Positions 50,982-59,013 of a DNA stretch of 64,000 nucleotides are shown one piece after another (within the stretch, counting starts at the first letter, position 1; every line of letters begins with the position of its first letter). The translations under genes were made by a program, and so were the position numbers. The notes under the pieces were generated by a model, which did not search any database, was not told where the DNA came from, and saw only the letters and a list, made by a program, of their open reading frames with translations. The stretch comes from Muribaculaceae bacterium (lineage in GTDB: Bacteria > Bacteroidota > Bacteroidia > Bacteroidales > Muribaculaceae): NCBI GenBank assembly GCA_017405965.1, contig JAFQZK010000026.1, positions 1 through 64,000 of the forward strand, read 5' to 3'.

Positions 50982-51672
50982 ACAATGGCTGGGAGCCGCT
51001 GCCGACGTGGCCTTGCCTCGATTGTGCCCGGTGTGCGGAAAAGCGCTCGACAGCGACGAGCAGTGGCTGTGCCGCAAGTGCCTTGCCGCCTTGCCCCGCA
51101 CCCGCTACGAGGAAGCAGATTTCAACACCATGGAACAACACTTTGCAGGCAAGGTACCCATCGAGCGTGCCACTGCCTATTTCTTCTACGAGAAAGGGGC
51201 GCCCTATGCCAGTATCCTACACGATATCAAATACCATTCCACACCACGCATGGGACGATGGCTGACCTCCCACGCCGTGCGCGACATGAAGGCAAGCCGT
51301 TTTTTTGAGGGCATCGATGTGGTGACCGCAGTACCGCTTCACCGCAGCAAGTTGGCCAAGCGCGGCTACAACCAGAGTGAATACCTCGCGCTCGGCATTG
51401 CCGACGAACTGGGCATCCCCTATGTCGAGCTATTGAAGGCCGTTCGTCCCCACTCCACCCAGACCCACAAAGGCGCCCTTGAGCGCTGGCAGAACATCCA
51501 AGACAACTATGCATTAAAAAAAGATGCCGACCGCTATGCCGGCCAGCACATCCTGCTCGTTGACGACGTCATCACTACAGGCTCCACCCTCACCGTGTGC
51601 GCCGCCCTGCTGAAAAGCATCCCCGGCACACGGATTTCGTTGTTTACTCTCGCCGCCGCCAGGTTGGAGTAA
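50965..51672 (+). CDS. ComF-family phosphoribosyltransferase-like protein
   Basis: The 235-residue protein has an N-terminal zinc-finger (CPVCGKALDSDEQWLCRKCL, about 19-38) and a C-terminal phosphoribosyltransferase fold with the PRPP-binding motif ILLVDDVITTGSTL (about 193-206). It is the ComF/GntX family; in naturally competent bacteria it assists DNA uptake, elsewhere its job is unclear. It overlaps recX by 17 bp. Confidence 0.9.
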   Translation: MLKTIKQWLGAAADVALPRLCPVCGKALDSDEQWLCRKCLAALPRTRYEEADFNTMEQHFAGKVPIERATAYFFYEKGAPYASILHDIKYHSTPRMGRWLTSHAVRDMKASRFFEGIDVVTAVPLHRSKLAKRGYNQSEYLALGIADELGIPYVELLKAVRPHSTQTHKGALERWQNIQDNYALKKDADRYAGQHILLVDDVITTGSTLTVCAALLKSIPGTRISLFTLAAARLE

Positions 51673-51773
51673 TCTTCCATCACTTAAGCGATGGAAGATA
51701 GTGTATCTCACGGGCGATCGTCATCGCCCGTGGTGTAGAGTTGAGTTAGTCCATGTGCAATGGCACATGGACT
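51672..51773. repeat. Three successive perfect hairpins
   Basis: Within about 100 bp lie ATCTTCCATC/GATGGAAGAT (51672-51699), CACGGGCGAT/ATCGCCCGTG (51709-51732, 4-base loop) and AGTCCATGTGC/GCACATGGACT (51748-51773, 4-base loop). They sit between convergent comF and the four-helix-bundle gene. The first could terminate comF; the group resembles REP/BIME units. Confidence 0.75.
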
Positions 51774-51798
51774 GTGTATGGGAGACAATGCTGATTTA

Positions 51799-52167
51799 TC
51801 AGGATTGATTCTGTTTGGCTTTGTGCAAGCCGTTCAGCAGCTTTGATGTTGTAAAAAAGAGTGGTCTTATCTGATTGAAATCTTCTTCTGAAATGTAGCC
51901 CAAGTCGACGGACAACTGAAGTTGGCAGTAAAGTTCCATAAGTGAACCATAAGCAATTTCCAGGAAATGAGTTGTCTCTTTGGCTGCAAGCCTACCTATG
52001 CCTTCTGCAATGTTCGACGGAACAGAAATGGCCGATCGTTGCAACTGATTGCACAAGGCGAATTTCTCTTCGGGCGGGAACTTCTTGAGTAGTTGATAGA
52101 CTTTGACAGTCAATTGGCGCGCCAACTGATAGACTTCAAGTTTCTCGAAATGATAAATATATTCCAT
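51799..52167 (-). CDS. Four-helix-bundle protein (S23 ribosomal / IVP-type)
   Basis: The 122-residue protein has the family pattern FEKLEVYQLARQLTVKVYQL, ...LCNQLQRSAISVPSNIAEGI, and ...LEIAYGSLMELYCQLQL. This is the four-helix-bundle family first found as an intervening sequence in 23S rRNA genes, widespread in Bacteroidetes as stand-alone genes. Function unknown. No rRNA is present in this window. Confidence 0.88.
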   Translation of the reverse strand: MEYIYHFEKLEVYQLARQLTVKVYQLLKKFPPEEKFALCNQLQRSAISVPSNIAEGIGRLAAKETTHFLEIAYGSLMELYCQLQLSVDLGYISEEDFNQIRPLFFTTSKLLNGLHKAKQNQS

Positions 52168-52251
52168 GATGATGACTGTTTAAAAGATAATCCTGATTGC
52201 CAAATACCATCCTACACGTTTTTTCATTTCGGTGAAATGAAAAAACTCCAC

Positions 52252-52279
52252 TATACACCATACACCATACACCATACAC
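52252..52279. repeat. ACACCAT heptamer tandem
   Basis: About four copies of the heptamer ACACCAT (ccatacaccatacaccat). An exact-unit member of the heptamer-tract class seen elsewhere. Confidence 0.7.
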
Positions 52280-52283
52280 AAGT

Positions 52284-52307
52284 AACGGCGCCTTGCGGGG
52301 CGCCGTT
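52284..52307 (-). terminator. Hairpin downstream of rpoZ
   Basis: 9-bp stem AACGGCGCC/GGCGCCGTT with a 6-base loop, 8 bp past the rpoZ stop; weak T-run. Confidence 0.6.
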
Positions 52308-52314
52308 AACTTTA

Positions 52315-52647
52315 TCAAAATTCCTCTTTTTCTTTGGCTAGGTTGCGGTAAGCAAGTTTGTCCTCCAGGTATTCCTGGGTAGCAATGAGTGTGGGCTTGG
52401 GAAGTTTCTCGTAGTACTTCGAGATCTCAATCTGCTCACGGTTCTCACTGATTTCCTCGAGGTTGTCGTTCAGGGTAGCAAATTCCTGAAGCTTCTTTTC
52501 AAGGTCGGACTTCATCTCGGCGGCAATCTGGTTGGCACGCTTGCTGATGATGCAAACGGTCTCATAGATGTTGCCCGTGGGCTCAGCCATCTCAATGATG
52601 TCATGCACAGTTGTGGTGAGTGGCGCGTTAGTCTTCTTGTAATCCAT
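52315..52647 (-). CDS. rpoZ: RNA polymerase omega subunit (Bacteroidetes Rpb6/RpoZ type)
   Basis: The 110-residue protein matches the Bacteroidetes omega/Rpb6 subunit: MDYKKTNAP at the start, TGNIYETVCIISKRANQIAA, and the conserved YYEKLPKPTLIATQEYLEDK. It assists assembly of the RNA polymerase beta' subunit. It lies 45 bp after bamD in the same direction; the two are commonly neighbours in this phylum. Confidence 0.9.
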   Translation of the reverse strand: MDYKKTNAPLTTTVHDIIEMAEPTGNIYETVCIISKRANQIAAEMKSDLEKKLQEFATLNDNLEEISENREQIEISKYYEKLPKPTLIATQEYLEDKLAYRNLAKEKEEF

Positions 52648-52692
52648 ATTACTGCTATTAATATTTAATGTGTTGTTAATATCGGTTGATGA

Positions 52693-53499
52693 TCAATTGC
52701 CGTTGACACGCTTGTTGGCAACTTTGAAAATGTTGTCGGCTTCCTTGCGCATCTTGCTGTCGGGGTAATCGTTGATGAACGAGTAGTACTCGTCGATGAC
52801 GGTGCGGAAACGCTCCTCCTTCTTCTCCTCGACGCTCTCTACGGCCTCGCGGTAACGGGCACGCAGCACGAGCATCTCGAGATCCTCCTTGTACTTGCTG
52901 TAAGGATAGGCCTTGATGGCATTCTGGGCCGTGATCACTGCACTCTCGTAGTTGTTGCCCATATAGTTGCCCAGGTTGTAGTAGAGCGTTGCGTTTTGCA
53001 GTTCCTTGAGCACCAGCTTGTCCTGCAGCTCAAAGACAGCGCTCTGGGCGATAGACACCTTGTCGCTCTTGGGGAAGTAGTCAAGGAAGGCTTGCAGCTC
53101 CTCCATGGCACGGATGGTCTCGGTCTGATCGAGCTGGGCATCTGGCGAATCGAGGTAGAAGCCATAACCGGCGTAGAAACGAGCCAACTCGGCATACTGG
53201 CCACGCGGATAGCGCTGGTAGTACTGCTTGAAGTAGGAGCCTGCGCTGACGTAGTCCTTGTTCTCGTAGTAACTTAACGCTAACAGATAGAGCGATTCCT
53301 CGGCATGCGGAGTGCCACGGAAGATGGGCACCAGCTCGGTGAGGATGGTGTAGGCCTGAGCATAGCGCTTGTTCTCGAACGCCTTTTTGGCATAGGCGTA
53401 CTTGTACTCAAGGTCAGAGCTTTTCATCACCTTGTTGTACTCGCCACAGCTCACCAGCATACAGGCTAGGGCCACTATTATCGTCAGTTTCTTGATCAT
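52693..53499 (-). CDS. bamD: Outer-membrane assembly lipoprotein BamD
   Basis: The 268-residue lipoprotein (lipobox LVSC, Cys18) is followed by TPR-type helices with BamD signatures YAYAKKAFENKRYAQAYTIL, EESLYLLALSYYENKDY, YFKQYYQRYPRGQY. It is part of the BAM complex that inserts beta-barrel proteins such as the TonB receptors. The start at MIKK (53499) gives a normal lipoprotein signal. It precedes rpoZ. Confidence 0.92.
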   Translation of the reverse strand: MIKKLTIIVALACMLVSCGEYNKVMKSSDLEYKYAYAKKAFENKRYAQAYTILTELVPIFRGTPHAEESLYLLALSYYENKDYVSAGSYFKQYYQRYPRGQYAELARFYAGYGFYLDSPDAQLDQTETIRAMEELQAFLDYFPKSDKVSIAQSAVFELQDKLVLKELQNATLYYNLGNYMGNNYESAVITAQNAIKAYPYSKYKEDLEMLVLRARYREAVESVEEKKEERFRTVIDEYYSFINDYPDSKMRKEADNIFKVANKRVNGN

Positions 53500-53528
53500 T
53501 GAAAAGTCGTTTTTGCGCATTTAGCCCG

Positions 53529-53536
53529 CAAAATTA
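53529..53536 (-). promoter_or_regulatory. -7 box for bamD-rpoZ
   Basis: TAATTTTG on the minus strand, 29 bp before the bamD start. Confidence 0.45.
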
Positions 53537-53636
53537 CTACTTTTTTATAAGATGTGCAACAACCGAGGCCAAATCCGAAGAATATTTCGCAAAATTTAAC
53601 GGAAAGAGCCGAGGATGTATCGATTCAACCGTTTAA

Positions 53637-53773
53637 CCCCACGCAAAGACGCTAAGGCGCTAAGAGTCTTGTTGGCATCCGCGCCCTTTGCCCCACGCAA
53701 AGACGCTAAGGCGCTAAGAGTCTTGTTGGCATCCGCGCCCTTTGCCCCACGCAAAGGCGCAAAGACGCTAAGG
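53637..53773. repeat. 54-bp tandem repeat (2.5 copies)
   Basis: The unit starts with CCCCACGCAAAGACGCTAAG and ends with TTGGCATCCGCGCCCTTTG. Copies are at 53637-53690 and 53691-53744, with a partial at 53745-53773. The copies look identical. Non-coding, between divergent bamD and bcp. Confidence 0.82.
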
Positions 53774-53811
53774 TTTTAAAACAACTTAAACAATATGGCA
53801 TCAGCGCTGTA

Positions 53812-53836
53812 GGGCCTCGCCTTGGCGTGGCCGCAC
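53812..53836. repeat. Short GC-rich element shared with 24.85 kb
   Basis: AGGGCCTCGCCTTGGCGTGG plus CCG, the second copy of the element found between cobC and cobU. Confidence 0.5.
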
Positions 53837-53849
53837 AAAAAAGAAGGAA

Positions 53850-53916
53850 AACCTCACGCTAAAGCGCAAAGACACTAACATCTTAGCGCCTTAGCGGCTT
53901 AGCGTGAGGTTTTTCA
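53850..53916 (+). repeat. Long hairpin made of CGCTAA-rich DNA
   Basis: AACCTCACGCTAA (53850-53862) pairs with TTAGCGTGAGGTT (53899-53911), followed by a T-run. The interior (aaagcgcaaagac, cttagcgcc) echoes the 54-bp tandem repeat. It may terminate antisense transcription but follows no gene. Confidence 0.65.
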
Positions 53917-54035
53917 GAAAGCGTTGACGATACGCAATACCAAACGACACGGCGGAACGAGGCGTGGCGAATGGTTTGATGGGCCATGGGAGGCGAAAAA
54001 GCACAAATGTTGAAGACAATACGGGAAAAAGTTTG

Positions 54036-54043
54036 TATATTTG
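54036..54043 (+). promoter_or_regulatory. -7 box for bcp
   Basis: TATATTTG, 30 bp before the ATG at 54074. Confidence 0.55.
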
Positions 54044-54073
54044 TCGGATATAACCACTTAATTACACGAGATT

Positions 54074-54529
54074 ATGAAAATTGGAGATAAGATTCCCGAG
54101 TTTCTGGGACTGGACCAGAATGGCAACGAAGTGAAAGCCAGCGACTTTGCCGGCAAAAAGCTCATCATTTACTTCTACCCGAAAGACAATACCCCCGGCT
54201 GCACGGCCGAGGCCTGCAGCCTTTCGACCGGTTACGGCGCACTCAAGCGCGCAGGCTATGCCCTGCTTGGCGTGAGCAAGGACAGCGCTGCCAGCCATCA
54301 GAAGTTTGCCGATAAATACAGCCTGCCCTTCCCGCTCATCGCCGATGTGGACACGACGCTGAACCAAGCCTTCGGCGTGTGGCGTGAGAAAAAGATGGCC
54401 GGCCGCACCTACATGGGCACCGTGCGCACCACCTTCATCATCGATGAACAAGGCGTTGTGACGCACATCATCGAGAAGGTGAACACCAAGGACAGTGCCA
54501 ACCAGATACTGGAGTTAGTTAACAGTTAA
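54074..54529 (+). CDS. bcp: Thioredoxin-dependent thiol peroxidase (bacterioferritin comigratory protein)
   Basis: The 151-residue peroxiredoxin reduces peroxides with thioredoxin. The peroxidatic Cys lies in FYPKDNTPGCTAEACSL, and the second cysteine five residues later is the resolving Cys of Bcp-type atypical 2-Cys enzymes. YMGTVRTTFIIDEQG follows. The last residues (LVNS) and the stop are read from a heptamer repeat, like the cbiA C-terminus. Cytoplasmic, antioxidant. Confidence 0.92.
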   Translation: MKIGDKIPEFLGLDQNGNEVKASDFAGKKLIIYFYPKDNTPGCTAEACSLSTGYGALKRAGYALLGVSKDSAASHQKFADKYSLPFPLIADVDTTLNQAFGVWREKKMAGRTYMGTVRTTFIIDEQGVVTHIIEKVNTKDSANQILELVNS

Positions 54530-54597
54530 CAGAGAACAGTTAATAGTTAATAGTTAATAGTTAACAGAGAACAGTTAACAGAGAACAGTTAACGGAT
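54517..54597 (+). repeat. Heptamer tract starting inside the bcp 3' end
   Basis: Eleven units: agttaac, agttaac, agagaac, agttaat (three times), agttaac, agagaac, agttaac, agagaac, agttaac. The first units encode the bcp stop codon. Confidence 0.85.
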
Positions 54598-54635
54598 TTT
54601 GATAATTGAATTCTTGAACCGACAGCAGAAACGAT

Positions 54636-56804
54636 ATGAAAAAGATATTTTTGATGCTTGCGATAATGGCACTGGCAATCGGCGCCGATGCCTTGACGCT
54701 TGAAGAATGTGTGTTGCGCGGCAATTCACCCCGTGGCATCGGAGCGATGCAGCCCGCCAAGAACGACGGCCGCTACTTTTACCGCCTGAGCGATGACGGC
54801 AATGCCATCATGCGCATCGGCTATGTGAAGGGTGACGAGAGCGTGCTGGTTGATACCCGGGATGAGTTTGTGACCGGTTGGGACGACTTTGAGGTGACCG
54901 CCGACGGTGCCTATGTCTTGCTGTGGAACAACTCGCAGGAGATCTATCGCTACAGCTTCAGCGCCGACTACTATGTCTATGACCTGAAGAACAAGACGTT
55001 GAAGGCCCTGAGCGATGGCGGCGGCGAGGAAATCGCGACCTTGTCGCCCGACGGCAAGCGCGTGGCCTATGTCAAGGGTAACAACGTGTTTGTGCGCAAC
55101 CTGGTCGACGGCACGACCGTGCAAGTCACCCGCGACGGCGAAAAGAACAAGATCATCTACGGCGTGCCTGACTGGGTGTATCAGGAGGAGCTGGGGATGC
55201 TCAACACCCTCAACTGGTCGAGCGATAGCCGTTCGCTGGCCTTCCTGCGCTGGGACGAGAGTCAGGTGAAGATGGCGTCGATGGTCATCTATCAGGGCAC
55301 TTGCAACCCGAAGGACGAATACGCGCTCTACCCTGGCCGCTACGACTTCAAGTACCCCGTCGCCGGTGAGAAGAACTCCATCGTGACGGTTCACTGCTAT
55401 GACGTCATCGACGGTACCTTCAAGCAGCTCAACGTGCCTCTTGACGAGGAGGATTACGTGTGCCACATCACTTTCAGCCCCGATCCTCAGCGGTTGATGG
55501 TGCAGCGCTTGAACCGTCACCAGAACGACCTGCGCATCTATGCCGTTAACCCCATGACGGGTGAGTCCAAGCAGGTCTATCACGAGACGTCCGACACGTG
55601 GGTGGACGCCGAGACCTCGCAGCAAGTGCAGTACGAGGACAATTTCTTTGTCATCCCCAGCGAGCGATCAGGTTTCATGCAGCTTTATCAATATGACCTA
55701 GACGGCAACCTGATGCGCCAGCTCACCAACGACAACAACCGCATCATCTCACAATTCTACGGCTACGACAAGAAAACCAAGCGCTTCTACTACCAAGCCT
55801 CTTGCGGCCCGCTGAACCGTGTTGTCGAGTTTGTGGATGCCAATGGCAAGGTGACACGTCTTGCTCCGTCAACGATTGATGGTCAGGGAACTGCATCAGC
55901 AATCTTCAACGGAGACTTTAGCTATTATGTGGGCCATTACAGCGATGCCACGACGCCCGACCAGTACCGCATCTATGACCGTAAGGGCAAGCGCGTGCGC
56001 GATCTGCAGCTCAACGAGGAATATGCCCGCCGCTACACCGCTGTGGATGTACCCAAGAAGGAATTCTTCACAATGGAATACGATGGCTATACCCTTAACG
56101 GATACATGATTAAGCCTACAGACTTCGACCAAAACAAGAAGTATCCCGTCATCATGGAGCATTACAACGGTCCCGGATCGCAGGAGGTGCTCAACAAGTG
56201 GCGCATGGGCTGGGAGCAGTACTTTGCCACGCAGGGCTATATCGTAGTTGAGGTGGATAGCCGCGGCACGGGTTTCCGTGGCAAAGACTTCGAGTCGATC
56301 ACCTATCTGAACCTGGGCAAGTACGAGACCGAGGATGCCGTTGCCGCTGCCAAGTACATGGCCGGGCAACCCTGGGTAGATGCCCACCACATCGGCATCA
56401 TGGGCTGGAGCTACGGCGGTTTCCAGACGCTGATGGCGATGAGCGAGCCGGGCAGCAACTATGCCTGCGGCGTGAGCATCGCCCCCGTGACCACATGGCG
56501 TTTCTATGACAGCATCTACACCGAGCGCTACATGCGCACGCCCCAGGAGAACCCCGAGGGTTACAGCAACTTCCCGCTGAACCGCGCCGAGAACCTGAAC
56601 GGCCGTGTGCTCATCATGTTCGGTAGCGCCGACGACAACGTGCACATCGTCAACTCGATGCAGTATGTCTCTAAACTCGTGGACATGAACCGCACCTGCG
56701 ACATGATGGTGTTCCCCAACATGAACCACAGCATCCGCGACTGCTCAGCCCGCTACGTGGTCTATCAGCGCGCCCTCGAGTTCTACGACCAGTACCTCAA
56801 GTAA
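54636..56804 (+). CDS. S9 dipeptidyl peptidase IV-like
   Basis: The 722-residue exported serine peptidase has a signal peptide (about 1-20, ending GADA), an N-terminal beta-propeller (about 40-470), and a C-terminal alpha/beta hydrolase. The nucleophile is Ser592 in IMGWSYGGFQTLMAM; the acid is in LIMFGSADDNVH and the His in FPNMNHSIR. The Glu pair in YQEELGMLNTLNWS (near residue 180) supports removal of N-terminal dipeptides. Typical periplasmic peptide-catabolic enzyme of Bacteroidales. Confidence 0.93.
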   Translation: MKKIFLMLAIMALAIGADALTLEECVLRGNSPRGIGAMQPAKNDGRYFYRLSDDGNAIMRIGYVKGDESVLVDTRDEFVTGWDDFEVTADGAYVLLWNNSQEIYRYSFSADYYVYDLKNKTLKALSDGGGEEIATLSPDGKRVAYVKGNNVFVRNLVDGTTVQVTRDGEKNKIIYGVPDWVYQEELGMLNTLNWSSDSRSLAFLRWDESQVKMASMVIYQGTCNPKDEYALYPGRYDFKYPVAGEKNSIVTVHCYDVIDGTFKQLNVPLDEEDYVCHITFSPDPQRLMVQRLNRHQNDLRIYAVNPMTGESKQVYHETSDTWVDAETSQQVQYEDNFFVIPSERSGFMQLYQYDLDGNLMRQLTNDNNRIISQFYGYDKKTKRFYYQASCGPLNRVVEFVDANGKVTRLAPSTIDGQGTASAIFNGDFSYYVGHYSDATTPDQYRIYDRKGKRVRDLQLNEEYARRYTAVDVPKKEFFTMEYDGYTLNGYMIKPTDFDQNKKYPVIMEHYNGPGSQEVLNKWRMGWEQYFATQGYIVVEVDSRGTGFRGKDFESITYLNLGKYETEDAVAAAKYMAGQPWVDAHHIGIMGWSYGGFQTLMAMSEPGSNYACGVSIAPVTTWRFYDSIYTERYMRTPQENPEGYSNFPLNRAENLNGRVLIMFGSADDNVHIVNSMQYVSKLVDMNRTCDMMVFPNMNHSIRDCSARYVVYQRALEFYDQYLK

Positions 56805-56936
56805 TAATTTATTTGTTTGAATTTGTGTTTGATTTGTTTTGATTTTTCCGAGCGCAGAGAGGACCTTTTTGCCCCGTATTACGGGAACCCGCAAACCGGA
56901 AAAAACCGACAACAAGTCATAACAACTTAAAAAGAG

Positions 56937-57884
56937 ATGGAGATGGAGTATAGGGATGTTTTCTTTGTCATTACGGGGCCGACGGCAACGGGCAAGACGG
57001 CGCGGGCGGTGCATCTGGCCAAGGCCATCGGTGGCGAGATCATCAGCGCCGACTCGCGTCAGATCTACCGCGGCATGGACATCGGCACGGGCAAGGACCT
57101 GGCCGAGTATGACGGTGTGCCCTATCACCTCATCGACATCCGACCAGCAGGCTACCGCTACAGCCTGTATGAGTTCCTGGAGGACTTTGAGCGTGTCTAT
57201 GACGACATCCGCCGTCGCGGCAAGCCTGTCATCATGTGCGGTGGTACGGGAATGTATGTCGAGACGGTGGTCAAGGGCATCAAGTTGCCGCCCGTTCCGC
57301 GCAACGAGGAACTGCGGGCCGAACTTGCGGGGAAATCGCTCGAGGAGTTGACCGCCCTGCTCAAGACGATGAAGACTCTGCGCAACAACAGCGACATCGA
57401 CACGGTGGCGCGTGCCACTCGAGCCATCGAAATCTGCCGCTACTATGAGCGACACCCTGAACTGAAAGCCCTCACCGAGCCACACCCCATGTCGAATGCA
57501 CTGGTCATCGGTGTGGAGGTGGACCGTGACACGCGGCGCGAACGCATCAGTCGCCGTCTGCGTGCCCGTCTTGACGAGGGCATGATCGACGAGGTGCGCC
57601 GCCTTATCGACGAGGGCATCGACCCCGAGGACCTCATCTACTACGGCCTGGAATACAAATTTGTCACCCAGCACGTCATCGGCCAGTTAAGCGAGGAAGA
57701 AATGTTCCGCCAACTGGAAATCGCCATCCACCAGTTCGCCAAGCGCCAGATGACCTGGTTCCGCGGCATGGAAAAACGCGGCACCCCCATCCACTGGCTC
57801 TCCAGCACCCTCTCCCCCGACGACTTCACCACCCAAGTCCTCACCCTCGCCACCACCCTCTCAAACAACCAAAACAACCAATAA
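56937..57884 (+). CDS. miaA: tRNA dimethylallyltransferase
   Basis: The 315-residue enzyme prenylates A37 of UNN-reading tRNAs. P-loop GPTATGKTA (about 13-21), DSRQIYRGMDIGTGK, CGGTGMYVETVVKGI and ...TRRYAKRQ-like HQFAKRQMTWFRG are all present. ATG 56937 or 56943 could be the start. The C-terminus ends in Asn/Gln-rich residues. It is followed by a strong hairpin. Confidence 0.93.
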   Translation: MEMEYRDVFFVITGPTATGKTARAVHLAKAIGGEIISADSRQIYRGMDIGTGKDLAEYDGVPYHLIDIRPAGYRYSLYEFLEDFERVYDDIRRRGKPVIMCGGTGMYVETVVKGIKLPPVPRNEELRAELAGKSLEELTALLKTMKTLRNNSDIDTVARATRAIEICRYYERHPELKALTEPHPMSNALVIGVEVDRDTRRERISRRLRARLDEGMIDEVRRLIDEGIDPEDLIYYGLEYKFVTQHVIGQLSEEEMFRQLEIAIHQFAKRQMTWFRGMEKRGTPIHWLSSTLSPDDFTTQVLTLATTLSNNQNNQ

Positions 57885-57902
57885 ACAACTCAGACAACAA
57901 TG

Positions 57903-57950
57903 ATTTTGTTTCCGAAATGCGGCATTTTTGCATCATTTCGGAAACAAAAT
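57903..57950 (+). terminator. Perfect 17-bp hairpin after miaA
   Basis: ATTTTGTTTCCGAAATG (57903-57919) pairs with CATTTCGGAAACAAAAT (57934-57950); AT-rich ends allow it to serve both strands. Confidence 0.7.
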
Positions 57951-58002
57951 TGTTGTTATACGTGAGCTGATTGTGTGTTATTGAGCCAATCGTGGGTGTG
58001 GA

Positions 58003-58134
58003 TCACTTGGATTGGTTTTTCTTTTTGAGGTATTCTTCGCGGGCGTGGCGGAGGCGGCGCTGGCGCTCGGCCTCGCGGTGGCGACGGCGCTTCTCGGCGT
58101 CCTCTTGGCGGTATGCAAAATCGTTGTCGGCCAT
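58003..58134 (-). CDS. 43-residue highly charged basic peptide
   Basis: The frame reads MADNDFAYRQEDAEKRRRHR, then EAERQRRLRHAREEY and a Lys-rich end. It is alternately charged and likely one helix. It ends about 50 bp from the miaA hairpin. No homologue was recognised. It may be a real small protein in front of miaA's terminator, or spurious; codons are typical of the genome. Confidence 0.45.
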   Translation of the reverse strand: MADNDFAYRQEDAEKRRRHREAERQRRLRHAREEYLKKKNQSK

Positions 58135-58140
58135 AATCTA

Positions 58141-58215
58141 TAACTACTAATTTCGCGAATGTAACGAATTGATTAACAAAAGAAAAATTAGCATAATTCG
58201 TGTAATTCGTAGTTT
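58141..58215. repeat. AACTACGAATT element, copy 4
   Basis: Degenerate left arm aactactaatttcg and right arm GTAATTCGTAGTTTTT, abutting the recR stop codon at 58219. Confidence 0.55.
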
Positions 58216-58218
58216 TTC

Positions 58219-58848
58219 TTATTCTTTGTGGAAAGTGTCGCTGAAGAGGGTGCGGTTAAGGATGGAACGCCCGAGGGTGAGTTCGTCGGTGTACTCGATC
58301 TCGTTACCCACGCTCACGCCACGTGCCAGGATGGTGATCTTCACGTCGGGGTATGGGGCCAGGCGGCGGAAAATGTAGAAGTTGGTCGTGTCGCCCTCCA
58401 TTGTGGCGCTGAGGGCGAGGATGACTTCCTTGATGCCGCCTGCCTTAACGCGCTCCTCCAGACTGTCCACCTCGATGTCGCCGGGGCCGATGCCGTCCAT
58501 CGGCGAGATGAGTCCTCCCAGCACATGATAGAGTCCATGATGCTGGTTAGTGTTCTCGATGCTCATCACATCCTTGACATTCTCGACCACACAGATGGTA
58601 GAGGCATCACGCGACGGGTTGCTGCAGATGGGGCACACCTCGGTCTCGCTGATGTTGTGGCACACCTTGCAGTAACGGATCTCGCGGCGCAATCTGATGA
58701 TGGCCTCGCCAAAGTTGACGGCCTCCTGCTCGTCCTGCTTGAGCAAGTGCAGCACGAGGCGCAACGCCGTCTTGCGCCCGATGCCGGGCAACTTGGCGAA
58801 CTCAGCAACAGCCGATTCCAGCAAACGCGAAGCAAATTCCTGTTCCAT
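58219..58848 (-). CDS. recR: Recombination protein RecR
   Basis: The 209-residue protein has the RecR helix-hairpin-helix ([17 protein letters not shown]), the Cys4 zinc finger ([16 protein letters not shown]) and the Toprim domain ([30 protein letters not shown]). It works with RecO/RecF to load RecA at gaps. Its own promoter is at 58875. Confidence 0.93.
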   Translation of the reverse strand: MEQEFASRLLESAVAEFAKLPGIGRKTALRLVLHLLKQDEQEAVNFGEAIIRLRREIRYCKVCHNISETEVCPICSNPSRDASTICVVENVKDVMSIENTNQHHGLYHVLGGLISPMDGIGPGDIEVDSLEERVKAGGIKEVILALSATMEGDTTNFYIFRRLAPYPDVKITILARGVSVGNEIEYTDELTLGRSILNRTLFSDTFHKE

Positions 58849-58874
58849 CTCCTAATTGTCAAATAAAACAGCGA

Positions 58875-58882
58875 CAAAATTA
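58875..58882 (-). promoter_or_regulatory. -7 box for recR
   Basis: TAATTTTG on the minus strand about 26 bp before the start codon at 58848. Confidence 0.45.
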
Positions 58883-58976
58883 ATGAATTTCCCCGACAGC
58901 GGCAAACATCACCGATAACAAAGCGGACAAAAAAGCACAAAAAAAATCCGATTTTGGCAATTACACGATTTTTTAT

Positions 58977-58984
58977 TATCTTTG
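58977..58984 (+). promoter_or_regulatory. -7 box for the acyl-CoA ligase gene
   Basis: TATCTTTG about 29 bp before the ATG at 59014. Confidence 0.6.
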
Positions 58985-59013
58985 CCGATTAGTAACAAAA
59001 TCATCAAGGCGAT

